Source: Marinihelvus fidelis
Lineage (GTDB): Bacteria; Pseudomonadota; Gammaproteobacteria; Xanthomonadales; SZUA-36
Length of the DNA stretch: 64,000 bases
Direction: 5' to 3'
Assembly (NCBI RefSeq): GCF_008725655.1
Contig: NZ_VYXP01000003.1
Coordinates: 248,001-312,000, forward strand
The position numbers and the translations under genes are program-made. Numbering within the stretch: the stretch's first letter is position 1; every line of letters starts with the position of its first letter. The notes beneath the pieces are model-generated. The model was not told where the DNA came from. It searched no databases and saw only the letters and a list, made by a program, of their open reading frames with translations. Shown here piece after piece: positions 42,305 through 50,428 of the stretch.

Positions 42305-43309
42305 ATGAGAATGTTCCAATGGCGCAAAGCAGTCCTGGGGGGCCTGTTGCTGGCGACCGTGCCCTTGTCAGCCAACGCCCAGTTGGTCAGCGGGCTCAGT
42401 GGCGGGTCCGGCAGCACTGTTGGGCCAGACGGACTGCTCTACACGACCGAGTCTGTCAGTGGCGAGGTAACCTGGATCGATCCGGAAACCGGCGATCACG
42501 ACCTGTTCACCTGGGGTCTCCCGCCACAGATTCCGGGCGTCGGACTTGGTGGCCCGATGGATATCGCCTTCATAGGCGACACCGCCTATGTGCTGGTGAC
42601 GCTCGTGGACTTCGTCGGCGACGACCCTGATAACCCCACGCCCGTCGGCATTTACCGGGTGAACGGCCCTGGGGACAATGAACCGATCGCTAACCTTGGT
42701 TTCTGGTCGGCGAGCAACGAACCCACCATCATCTTTGACTATTTCGTCCCCACCGGCGTGCAGTACGCGCTGGAGGCGTTCCAGGGGGCGCTGCTGGTCA
42801 CGGACGGGCACCATAACCGGGTGCTTCACGTCACCACCGATGGCGTAATCAGCGAGTTCTCCAGCTTCGCCAACGAAGTGCCTACCGGCCTGTCGGTTCG
42901 CGGCAATCGCATTTTCATGGCCCAGGCTGGTCCGGTGCCGCATTTGCCGAAGGACGGCAAGGTGCTGTCCCTGGACCCGTTGACGGGCGAAGCGTCCACA
43001 GTCGCCTCGGGCGGACTGCTACTGGTGGACGTTGAAGTATCCCGCGCGCCGCAGGAACACGGTCGCCTCTACGGCCTGTCACAGGGCGTCTGGGATCACG
43101 CCGCTGAAGGCTCACCCGCCTATGCCGACTCCGGGTCGCTCATCGCATTCAATGGCGACGGTACGCTTGATGTGCTGGCGCAGGACCTGGATCGTCCCAC
43201 ATCATTTGAACTGATCGGCAACTCGGCCTACGTTGTCACCCTCACGGGCGATGTCTGGGCCTTTGAAGGCGTTTCAACACCGCCTCACGGCAACGGTCCG
43301 CGTAAGTAA
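42305..43309 (+). CDS. ScyD/ScyE-family secreted beta-propeller protein
   Basis: A 334-residue secreted protein with signal AVLGGLLLATVPLSANAQ and an NHL/SMP30-like beta-propeller with repeats such as GPDGLLYTTESVSGEVTWID, GGPMDIAFIGDTAYVLVT, EAFQGALLVTDGHHNRVLHV and LVDVEVSRAPQEHGRLYGLS. This is the ScyD/ScyE family, named after cyanobacterial scytonemin-cluster genes but common in other bacteria without scytonemin. A strong AAGGAGGT Shine-Dalgarno sequence precedes ATG 42305. A strong terminator follows, so it is a monocistronic unit. Confidence 0.82.
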   Translation: MRMFQWRKAVLGGLLLATVPLSANAQLVSGLSGGSGSTVGPDGLLYTTESVSGEVTWIDPETGDHDLFTWGLPPQIPGVGLGGPMDIAFIGDTAYVLVTLVDFVGDDPDNPTPVGIYRVNGPGDNEPIANLGFWSASNEPTIIFDYFVPTGVQYALEAFQGALLVTDGHHNRVLHVTTDGVISEFSSFANEVPTGLSVRGNRIFMAQAGPVPHLPKDGKVLSLDPLTGEASTVASGGLLLVDVEVSRAPQEHGRLYGLSQGVWDHAAEGSPAYADSGSLIAFNGDGTLDVLAQDLDRPTSFELIGNSAYVVTLTGDVWAFEGVSTPPHGNGPRK

Positions 43310-43324
43310 CCATATAGAAGCCAT

Positions 43325-43357
43325 AAAAAAAGCGGCGGGCCAGGCCCGCCGCTTTTG
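43325..43357. terminator. Bidirectional rho-independent terminator
   Basis: AGCGGCGGGCC and GGCCCGCCGCT pair around a minimal loop (43331-43353), with A7 on the left and TTTT on the right. It serves the propeller gene on the plus strand and the protease gene ending at 43387 on the minus strand. Confidence 0.92.
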
Positions 43358-43386
43358 CTTTCACCTGTCGAAACAGGTTTCCGGTA

Positions 43387-46065
43387 CTACGGGTTGAAGT
43401 CCAGCACGATGCCGGACAGGTCCTGGTCGCCGGTGAACAACTCGTAAGTCGTCCCACTGGCACTCAGGGCACCGGCCGCTGACAGGTCGGTTTCACCGGG
43501 GTCGGCGACGCCGCCGCCTTCGGTAACCCCGGCCAGGCCATCAGTCGCGGAAACGGCACCATACTCAATGGTAAAGCTGCCGTCGTCGCGCAGCGTGACC
43601 ATGAAAGTGTTCGCCCCGGTGCTGATGAACTCGGGCACCGAGTCGAAGATTACCGTCATCTCACCGCTGCCAAGTTCAACCGAGACGCTGCCAGCGTTGT
43701 TCGGTGACAGGTCATCCCAGAGCGGAGCGATACGCGGCAGTTCCGCAAGGAACTCCGAAACCGACTCCGAGAAGTCGGTATCGCCGCCACCAAACGTCAG
43801 GCTGCCGTTCGAGTTCACGAACACTGAGCCGTAGCTGGCACCGTTGAACGGGAAGCTGAAGCCCAGCGGGATTTCGACGGAATCGTCGTCACCCAGGCTG
43901 ACCGAAATCGCGTTGCTCTCGGCGATCTCCAGAACGTAACGACCGCCTGAACCGCCTTCGCCCGTCAAACCCAAATCGGGATAGGTGGTCACTGCCAGGT
44001 AATACGTTCCTGCCGGCAGACCAATCGCACTGATCCGGGACAACAGTCCTGAACCACCGTCGTCATCCTGCGCGATCAGTGCACCCGTGGCGCCATCGAA
44101 CAACCCGATGAGGCTGTCCAACTGGCCTGACGCGATATTAACGTCCAGCGAATTCAGGCCTTCGGTCTGGAACCGGTACCAGTCGATATCGGCCCCGGTG
44201 GGCTCGATCTCGGTGAACCGCGTGACATCGGCGCTGCTGAACGGCAGGTTCAGGCTGCGCGCCTTGTTGGGCGTATCGTTTTTCTCCGCCCAGTTGTCGT
44301 TGTAGTTCGTGGTGCCGTTGAACTTCAGCATGGTTCCTGACAGGTCGCCGTCGTCGTCTTCGAAAAACTCGAAGACTGCCGGCGCGTTATTCAGGTTGAT
44401 GGTCATGCCCGTCAGTGCAGAAAGATCAGTCTCGGTTTCATAACCGCTGGTGACTGCGCCCCCGCAAGACACGCCTGCCAACCCATCGACCGACGACATC
44501 TCGCCGTAGTCGAAGACGATGCCGTTATTGGCTCGTTTCAGGGTGACGCTGAACGTGTTGGAGCCGGTAGAAACATACTCCGGTACGCCTTCCCAGATCA
44601 CCGTCAGCCAGTTCTTGCCATAGTCGAAGGTCACGATACCGCCGGCACCAACATTGTAGTCGTCCCAGAACGGCGCGATCCGTGGAGAGTCACCCAGGAA
44701 ACTGGCGACGCTCGGTGCGAAGTTCAGGAAGCTGGTATCCGGCGCACCCAGGGTCAGGTTGCCGTTGGCCTGCACGAACACCGACCGATAGGTCTCGCCG
44801 CAGAAGCCAAAATCGAACGGCAACGGCAGCTCCACGAACCCATCCAGGCCCACCGGTAGCGGGTCACCCGGAGAGGGCTGGTTGAAGATCACGTCGATCC
44901 CCGTCTCGGCAACTCCCGCTGTGGCCATTATTGGCGTGTAGACCGTCACGTCATCCGGCGGATTGGTGCTGGCCTCGTCCTCGTTCCAGAACTCTTCCGG
45001 CCCCGGCAGGGTCGTCAGGATCGGGTTGCTGAAACGGCCCGCCTGCGCAGTCACCTCGTCCACGAACACCGCGTACTCGGCACCGGGCGTCAGGTTGCCC
45101 AGGGTGAAAGTACCCACAAACGGATCCGACTGGTCCGTGTTATCCGTAAACGTTCCGGAAAACGTTGACACAGCGTCTTCCCACGGATTTGCCAGGTTAC
45201 GGGCAATAACATTAACGCCGCTCAGGCGGGTTTCGCCGTCTGCAGCATAGATGGTTCCCGAAATGGAACCCGTATCGTCCGCATAGGTCGCACCGGGATA
45301 CAGCGCGGCCAGCGAGGCCACATCGTCGGCATGCGGGGATTCCGTACCTGCCGTGGTCCCGAAGTAAATCGGGTACATGGTTTCAATGAAGCCTTCCAGG
45401 GTCGGGGGCAGCGGAAACGTCGAATTGTCCGGCGTCGGACCACCGTCGTCGTTACCTTCCGCCCAATTAACCACCTGGCCGTTCAGCTCCACGTGACCGA
45501 TATTCGAGTAATGCCCGAACTCGTGGGTCATGACGTCCTCGGCGTATTGCAGGTCGCTGAAGGCAGGTCCGTTAAGGAAGGAATAGCCCTCGGTGATTTC
45601 ACAGGTCGCGGGGTCTCCCCACTCCGGCGAGGCGAAACCAAGGATGCCGGATCCGGCGCCATACAGGAAATCGAAAATCTCTCCCGTGGCGTCGAATACG
45701 ATGGCCGAAAAACCGTCCTCGGCGGGCGATTCCAGGTAATCGGCATAGTTACTGAAGTCGACGTCGACAGGTAACGGACCGGCGTTTGAGTAGGTCGCCG
45801 ATGTCGGTACCGAGTAGGGTCCGGAAGCGGTCCAGTTATCGAAGGCTTCCTGGACCAGCGCAACACCGTCAACGTTGTTGATGGCCCCGGATGACAGGTC
45901 GCCCTGGTCGGGGTTGAAGGGGATGTTCGCCCCGCCGTCCGGCCAGAGGTAAGGTTGCCCCGGTTCGCAAATAACCAGCGAATCGGCTGCCAGGACCGGC
46001 ATGGCTACCACGCTGGCGCCGCCAGCGAGAAGAATGGATGCAAGAATTCGGTTGCTCATTTTCAT
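43387..46065 (-). CDS. Secreted matrixin-like metalloprotease with two nidogen-like domains and a PPC-like domain
   Basis: A ~892-residue exported protein. Signal peptide ILASILLAGGASVVAMPVLA. Residues ~20-250 form a metzincin-type protease: MTHEFGHYSNIGH has the HExxHxxxxxH zinc site with Asn where most metzincins have Gly, and ETMYPIYFG is the Met-turn; DDVASLAALYPG matches the matrixin C-helix. Around 265-390 are Ig/carboxypeptidase-regulatory-like repeats. Then come two nidogen-like beta-sheets (LPFDFGFCGETYRSVFVQANG and LGFSFPFNGASYGSVFVNSNG, each followed by PRIAP.WDD) separated by a PPC-like domain (DIDWYRFQTEGLNSLDVNI). ATG 46065 is favoured by a GAGGGGG Shine-Dalgarno sequence. Its start overlaps the end of the partner gene. 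Confidence 0.86.
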   Translation of the reverse strand: MKMSNRILASILLAGGASVVAMPVLAADSLVICEPGQPYLWPDGGANIPFNPDQGDLSSGAINNVDGVALVQEAFDNWTASGPYSVPTSATYSNAGPLPVDVDFSNYADYLESPAEDGFSAIVFDATGEIFDFLYGAGSGILGFASPEWGDPATCEITEGYSFLNGPAFSDLQYAEDVMTHEFGHYSNIGHVELNGQVVNWAEGNDDGGPTPDNSTFPLPPTLEGFIETMYPIYFGTTAGTESPHADDVASLAALYPGATYADDTGSISGTIYAADGETRLSGVNVIARNLANPWEDAVSTFSGTFTDNTDQSDPFVGTFTLGNLTPGAEYAVFVDEVTAQAGRFSNPILTTLPGPEEFWNEDEASTNPPDDVTVYTPIMATAGVAETGIDVIFNQPSPGDPLPVGLDGFVELPLPFDFGFCGETYRSVFVQANGNLTLGAPDTSFLNFAPSVASFLGDSPRIAPFWDDYNVGAGGIVTFDYGKNWLTVIWEGVPEYVSTGSNTFSVTLKRANNGIVFDYGEMSSVDGLAGVSCGGAVTSGYETETDLSALTGMTINLNNAPAVFEFFEDDDGDLSGTMLKFNGTTNYNDNWAEKNDTPNKARSLNLPFSSADVTRFTEIEPTGADIDWYRFQTEGLNSLDVNIASGQLDSLIGLFDGATGALIAQDDDGGSGLLSRISAIGLPAGTYYLAVTTYPDLGLTGEGGSGGRYVLEIAESNAISVSLGDDDSVEIPLGFSFPFNGASYGSVFVNSNGSLTFGGGDTDFSESVSEFLAELPRIAPLWDDLSPNNAGSVSVELGSGEMTVIFDSVPEFISTGANTFMVTLRDDGSFTIEYGAVSATDGLAGVTEGGGVADPGETDLSAAGALSASGTTYELFTGDQDLSGIVLDFNP

Positions 46066-46076
46066 GTTCATCCCCC

Positions 46077-46640
46077 TCATTTGACCAATGAGCGGACGGA
46101 CGCGATGAGATCCGCGTAGTCCACCGGACCATCAAACAGGCCCTGGTTGTTGAAGCCATTCACGGCTTGCTCATTGCCACCGGCCGACAGGACCATTTCA
46201 AATAGTCCCTGGCCCAGCCCCACGGTAGTGGATAACCCACCGCTACCCGGCTTGGTGGTGAACAGGACATACTCACGCCCCACTCGAAGGTCCGGGTTCA
46301 TGTCCAGGCCACCGAGTCGCTGGTTACCAGTGCGGGTCGTTTCGGCTTTCAGGCGTCCAAACATGCGAACTTCGATCACCTCGGCCGCTTTGCCCTGGCC
46401 AAAGTCACCCTTGATGGCATCGTTCACCGACAGGGTGTAGATCACGATCGGTAATTCGCCACCACCGGAGGAAACAGTGCCAGCCTGTTTATCGAGGACG
46501 GTACCCCGGAAGACCTTGTCGGCATTGCCGACCAGGTCATCGAGACCCATTTGCTTGACCATCGCGGCATGTACCGGGAGGGCTGCGAGTACCAGGACGA
46601 GCGTCGTCGCCAGCAATCGCCATCGGTTGCGATATTTCAT
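46077..46640 (-). CDS. Secreted hypothetical protein paired with the matrixin-like protease
   Basis: A 187-residue exported protein: signal peptide LLATTLVLVLAALPVHA, then MGLDDLVGNADKVFRGTVLDKQ, ELPIVIYTLSVNDAIKGDFG, VIEVRMFGRL and LRVGREYVLFTT, a beta-rich single domain with no catalytic motif I can identify. AGGAGT precedes ATG 46640. The stop codon lies within the Shine-Dalgarno region of the protease gene, so the two are translationally coupled; a chaperone, inhibitor or substrate role is only a guess. An unusually long structured leader lies upstream. Confidence 0.78.
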   Translation of the reverse strand: MKYRNRWRLLATTLVLVLAALPVHAAMVKQMGLDDLVGNADKVFRGTVLDKQAGTVSSGGGELPIVIYTLSVNDAIKGDFGQGKAAEVIEVRMFGRLKAETTRTGNQRLGGLDMNPDLRVGREYVLFTTKPGSGGLSTTVGLGQGLFEMVLSAGGNEQAVNGFNNQGLFDGPVDYADLIASVRSLVK

Positions 46641-46857
46641 TAATGACTCCTTTCTCTCTTTGAAATGGGGAACAGCGGTGCCATCCGGCCAACGCCCGAA
46701 ATGGATGCTTCGATGATGAACCCCGCTGAAGTTTTCGGATCCGGTTCCGCAGTTCTCGCGAATGCTGTCGGCATGGGACATTCTCCGGATCCAACTGAGA
46801 ATGCCGACAACCCCTTTCCGGTTTGGAAAGGGCTCCTTTTCGCGAGCCCGAATTAAC
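46641..46857 (-). ncRNA. Structured 5' leader of the protease operon (possible cis-regulatory RNA)
   Basis: About 215 bases between a candidate promoter and the first gene hold several nested stems: CAGCGG/CCGCTG enclosing CATCC/GGATG (46673-46728), TGTCGGC/GCCGACA with inner ATTCTC/GAGAAT (46766-46809), CCCTTTCC/GGAAAGGG (46812-46832) and GGGCTC/GAGCCC (46830-46848). No known riboswitch class is recognised. Confidence 0.45.
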
Positions 46858-46863
46858 AATATA
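46858..46863 (-). promoter_or_regulatory. -10 element of the protease-operon promoter
   Basis: On the minus strand TGCTATATT gives an extended -10 (TATATT, 46863-46858). The -35 (CTGCAA) is weak with a 16-base spacer. Confidence 0.4.
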
Positions 46864-46903
46864 GCAACTGCATTATTTTTTGCAGGGTGCAGACAGGGTT
46901 TTC

Positions 46904-48181
46904 CTATCCCCCGGCAGGAATTCCATCGGACAAGGCAATGGCGCCGAGGCGCGGCACCAGCCAAACGGCCCAACCGGCCATGAGCAGGCTGTACCCGCCC
47001 ATTGCCAACAGCTGCAACTCAAGCGCCACACCGGCATCCAGCAGTAACCCGACGAGCCCGGGTGCGACAGCCGTGGAAATCACCACCAGCGCTGTCACCA
47101 CCGCGCGGATGGATCCGAGGTGGGTGATGCCATAGAGCTCAGCCCAAAGGGCGCCGGAAGTTGCCGAGGCGCAGCCCATGGTCACACCGAACAACGCCAT
47201 GACGACCAGCAGGACGGCAACCGATCCTGAAAATCCAAGCAACAGCGTGGCGATACCCATGGGCACCAGGTAGGTTGCCAGCAGCCGGCGAGCGCCAAAG
47301 CGGTCGACCAGGCTGCCAGCCGTCAGCGACGCAAACACGTTGACGATCGCCAGCAGTGAAAACGTACTTGCGAACATTTCCAATCGCCAGCCGCGGAGTT
47401 CAACCAGGTTGACCTGGTAGAAAAACACGGCTGTCAGAATGAATGGCGGTGCCAGGATTACCGGCATGAGCAAGTAAAATGAGGCATGCCTGAGCACTTC
47501 TGACCGGGTCCATTGGTGACGCCGATCATCCGGTTGGTGCCCCGCCCTGGCCATGGGCCCGCGTGTCGGGTGGCGCTCATGGTGAAGCAGGTACAGGAAT
47601 AGCGGTATGCCAACCACGGCCAGCATCAGCGCCGCATACAGCCAACTCTGGCGCCAGCTGGTGGCCACCATCACCGCAACGGCCGCCGCCGGCAGAAACG
47701 CCTGCCCGCTCGGCATCCCCATCGCCGCCACCGCCACCGCCCGGCCACGCTTACGGTTGAACCAGCGGCCCATGGCGGTCATCGCGGTCAATGTCAGCAT
47801 GCCCTGGCCGAAAAACCTCAGGCCAAACAGCGCCAGTGCCAGCACCCAGGCATTGTAGGTGTATGCCATCAATACCGCGGTCAGCGCCAGGCCGGCCATG
47901 ACGCCGGCACTCAGCCAGCGAATCGGTATGGTGTCAGCCAGCTTTCCCGCCCAGGTCAGCACCACGGCGCTGGCCAGTGTCGCCACCGCGTACAGCGCCC
48001 CGAAACTGCCATCGGTGAGCGTCAGGTCGGCCTTGATGTGACCTGCGAACAACGCGATGTAGTAGGTCTGCCCGAAACCCGAAAACATCATCAACAAAAA
48101 GCCGCTGGCCAACCAGCGCAGATCCGGTTTCAGGTCGGTCAGGAATGACATCGGGGCATGTTCCGGGTTTGTAACCACCAT
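46904..48181 (-). CDS. MFS transporter
   Basis: A 425-residue major facilitator with ~12 helices in two six-helix halves joined by a hydrophilic loop (HHERHPTRGPMARAGHQPDD). The A-motif-like GKLADTIPIRWLS follows helix 2 and GSLVDRFGARRLL is the second-half counterpart; GRWFNRKRGRAVAVA is typical of the monocarboxylate/oxalate-formate-type group. Substrate unknown. It is divergent from the SDR gene (70 bases). Confidence 0.88.
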   Translation of the reverse strand: MVVTNPEHAPMSFLTDLKPDLRWLASGFLLMMFSGFGQTYYIALFAGHIKADLTLTDGSFGALYAVATLASAVVLTWAGKLADTIPIRWLSAGVMAGLALTAVLMAYTYNAWVLALALFGLRFFGQGMLTLTAMTAMGRWFNRKRGRAVAVAAMGMPSGQAFLPAAAVAVMVATSWRQSWLYAALMLAVVGIPLFLYLLHHERHPTRGPMARAGHQPDDRRHQWTRSEVLRHASFYLLMPVILAPPFILTAVFFYQVNLVELRGWRLEMFASTFSLLAIVNVFASLTAGSLVDRFGARRLLATYLVPMGIATLLLGFSGSVAVLLVVMALFGVTMGCASATSGALWAELYGITHLGSIRAVVTALVVISTAVAPGLVGLLLDAGVALELQLLAMGGYSLLMAGWAVWLVPRLGAIALSDGIPAGG

Positions 48182-48213
48182 TTCAACATGACGTGGCGTT
48201 CACGGCACATTGC

Positions 48214-48219
48214 TACAAT
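48214..48219 (+). promoter_or_regulatory. -10-like element before the SDR gene
   Basis: TACAAT at 48214-48219, 33 bases before ATG 48252, in the divergent region with the MFS gene. The -35 is not clear. Confidence 0.35.
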
Positions 48220-48251
48220 GACGGCCTGATTCAGAATCGGAACACTGCTGT

Positions 48252-48914
48252 ATGGCCAATGTATTGATCAGTGGCGCCAACCGGGGTATCGGGCTGGCGC
48301 TTGCTCGCCTTTACCACGACCGTGGCGACCGGGTTGTCGCGCTGTGCCGCAGCAACCCGGGCGGGTTGGACGGGCTTGGCGTCGAGGTTCATGAAAACTG
48401 CGACGTCACCGACCAGGCCGCCCTCGACCGCCTGGCGAAGTCGCTGCAGGGCCAGACCATTGATGTCCTGGTCGCCAATGCCGGCATCATGATTTACGAA
48501 GGCCTGGACGAACTCGATCGCGAACACTGCCTGCGACAGTACGAGGTCAATGCGCTGGGGCCGGTGTGGCTGACGCGTGCACTATTACCCAACCTGGTCG
48601 CTGGCAGCAAGGTCGGCATTGTCTCCAGCCGCGTCGGTTCGCTCGCGGACAACCAGTCCGGCGGCAACTACGGCTACCGCATGTCCAAGGCGGCGGTGAA
48701 CATGGCGGGCGTCAACCTGGCGCACGACCTTGCACCGCGCGGCGTAGCCGTCGCCCTGCTCCACCCGGGTTATGTCAAGACCGATATGGTGAGCATGGGC
48801 GGCGATGTCGAGCCCGACGTGGCCGCGGCGGGCCTGGTCGAACGCCTGGATGAACTCGATAACGACTCGACCGGCACGTTCTGGCACGCCCAGGGACAGG
48901 CATTACCCTGGTGA
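48252..48914 (+). CDS. Short-chain dehydrogenase/reductase
   Basis: A 220-residue SDR. The cofactor motif is LISGANRGIGLALARLY, NAGIMIYE follows, the catalytic Ser is in VSSRVGS and Tyr-x3-Lys in YGYRMSKAAVNMAG. Asp in NCDVTDQAAL and basic residues after strand 2 (CRSN) suggest NADP preference. Short like C-factor-type SDRs (CsgA-like). Substrate unknown. It overlaps the next gene by GTGA. Confidence 0.9.
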   Translation: MANVLISGANRGIGLALARLYHDRGDRVVALCRSNPGGLDGLGVEVHENCDVTDQAALDRLAKSLQGQTIDVLVANAGIMIYEGLDELDREHCLRQYEVNALGPVWLTRALLPNLVAGSKVGIVSSRVGSLADNQSGGNYGYRMSKAAVNMAGVNLAHDLAPRGVAVALLHPGYVKTDMVSMGGDVEPDVAAAGLVERLDELDNDSTGTFWHAQGQALPW

Positions 48915-49111
48915 GCAGGGCAGACGGAAATACAGCCCGGAAGGGGCTTACCGGCTGGTTTGAATCGTTGCGATTTCCGATCCTGGTGATTATCGCCGCG
49001 GTGTTGTTCGTGGCCGACATGCTGGTACCCGACATTCTGCCCTTTGTTGATGAAATACTGCTGGCCCTGGGCACCGTCATGCTCTCCAGGTTCAAGCGCC
49101 GTGACGCCTAG
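48911..49111 (+). CDS. Small membrane protein (DUF6116-like)
   Basis: 66 residues with a basic N-terminus, one long helix (FPILVIIAAVLFVADMLVP) and a second amphipathic segment DILPFVDEILLALGTVMLSRFK. The FVxDxLxPD..PFVDEILL pattern matches small proteins I know as DUF6116. GTG start overlaps the SDR stop. Function unknown. Confidence 0.7.
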   Translation: MSRADGNTARKGLTGWFESLRFPILVIIAAVLFVADMLVPDILPFVDEILLALGTVMLSRFKRRDA

Positions 49112-49143
49112 GCTCCGGGTGGCGTTTTCGTACCGGCCATTAC

Positions 49144-49160
49144 CTGAGAATCATTCTCAG
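49144..49160. promoter_or_regulatory. Fur-box-like palindrome upstream of the RND operon
   Basis: CTGAGAATCATTCTCAG, a perfect 8-1-8 inverted repeat whose core TGA-AATCATT-TC matches the Fur consensus. It is 48 bases upstream of the RND adaptor start, in the right place to repress transcription under iron sufficiency. Confidence 0.72.
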
Positions 49161-49207
49161 ATACGTTATTCTTCACCGTTTACCAACACTGACGAGACCC
49201 CCAACAG

Positions 49208-50428
49208 GTGAATTCCGAAGCTGCCCCCGACAAGCGCCGTCCCGGCCTGCCCCGTACGCTCATTGTTTGCGCGCTGATCGCCGTCATCGGCATCGTGCTG
49301 CTGACGTTGATTTTCAATACCGAGCCCGGTGCCGAGCGGGAAACCGCCGTACGCCAGTCCGCCGTGATGGTCGATATCGTCAGCCCCGAGGCCGGCGATT
49401 TCCAGCCCGTCATCCAGGCCCTCGGTTCGGTGCGCCCGTCGCAGGAAATTGAACTGCGTTCCCGCGTGTTCGGCGAGGTAACAGCCATTTCCGACCGCCT
49501 GGCGCCGGGTGGTTTTGTCAGCGCCGGCGACGTGCTGTTGCGCATCCAGGACGCCGACTATCGCAATACCCTGTTGCAACGCCAGAGTGAGCTGCAACAG
49601 GCGATTGCCGAGCTGGAGCAGGAAAAGGGCCGGCAAATCCAGGCCGAACGTGAATACCGCGACCTGAAAGCCGACCGCGGCGAGGCCCTGGACCCGGCCA
49701 ACCTGTCGCTGATCCTGCGCCAGCCGCAGCTGCAGAGCGCAGAGGCCCGCGTGAACGCCGCGCGCGCCGCCGCGGCCCAGGCCCAGCTGGATCTCGAGCG
49801 TACCGTGATTCGCGCACCATTCGATGCGCTGGTGTTGGAACGCGCCGTGAACCTGGGTTCGCAGGTGAGCACCGGCGAAGCACTGGCACACCTGGTCGGA
49901 CTGGAACGATACTGGGTGGAAGCCACCGTGCCGCTGGACAAACTTCGCTGGCTGGCCTTCGCCAACGGCGAGCCCGGCGCGGGCTCCGCGGTCACCGTCC
50001 ATCACCGTTCGGCCTGGCCGGAGGGACAGTACCGCCGCGGTTACCTCGACCAGCTGGTCGGCCAGCTGGAGGGCGGCACGCGCCTGGCGCGGGTGCTGGT
50101 GGTGGTTGAAGACCCGTTGGCGCGGGCCGCTGCCAACGCCGACCAGCCCGGCCTGATCATCGGCGCCTTCATGGATACACGCATTTCCGGCCGGCAGATC
50201 AGTGGCGCGCTCAAGCTGCCGCGGGAACTGGTACGCCAGGGTGATACGGTCTGGCTGATGCGCGATGGCGTCCTGGCGATCCAGCCGGTCGTCATCCAGT
50301 TCGAAGATGCCAGCTACGCTTACATCAGCGAAGGCCTGCAGGCCAGCGACCAGGTCGTGGCGACCAACCTGGCCACGGTCAAGGAAGGACTGCGGCTGCG
50401 GCCACGCGAAGCAGGCGCAGGCCCGTGA
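49208..50428 (+). CDS. RND efflux periplasmic adaptor (HlyD/MFP family)
   Basis: A 406-residue inner-membrane-anchored adaptor: one N-terminal helix ([19 protein letters not shown]), lipoyl half [21 protein letters not shown], a coiled coil (~residues 115-190, rich in Glu/Gln/Arg), second lipoyl half [20 protein letters not shown] and a beta-barrel ([18 protein letters not shown]), ending with a membrane-proximal domain ([17 protein letters not shown]). It couples the downstream permease to an outer-membrane channel, not encoded here. GTG start with no strong Shine-Dalgarno sequence. ATGA/GTGA-type overlap with the permease. Confidence 0.9.
   Translation: MNSEAAPDKRRPGLPRTLIVCALIAVIGIVLLTLIFNTEPGAERETAVRQSAVMVDIVSPEAGDFQPVIQALGSVRPSQEIELRSRVFGEVTAISDRLAPGGFVSAGDVLLRIQDADYRNTLLQRQSELQQAIAELEQEKGRQIQAEREYRDLKADRGEALDPANLSLILRQPQLQSAEARVNAARAAAAQAQLDLERTVIRAPFDALVLERAVNLGSQVSTGEALAHLVGLERYWVEATVPLDKLRWLAFANGEPGAGSAVTVHHRSAWPEGQYRRGYLDQLVGQLEGGTRLARVLVVVEDPLARAAANADQPGLIIGAFMDTRISGRQISGALKLPRELVRQGDTVWLMRDGVLAIQPVVIQFEDASYAYISEGLQASDQVVATNLATVKEGLRLRPREAGAGP

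Noticed and set aside
46641-46857. Leader as a c-di-GMP (GEMM) or other known riboswitch
   Set aside because: Conserved core sequences and pairing order of those classes are not found; left as an unclassified structured leader.
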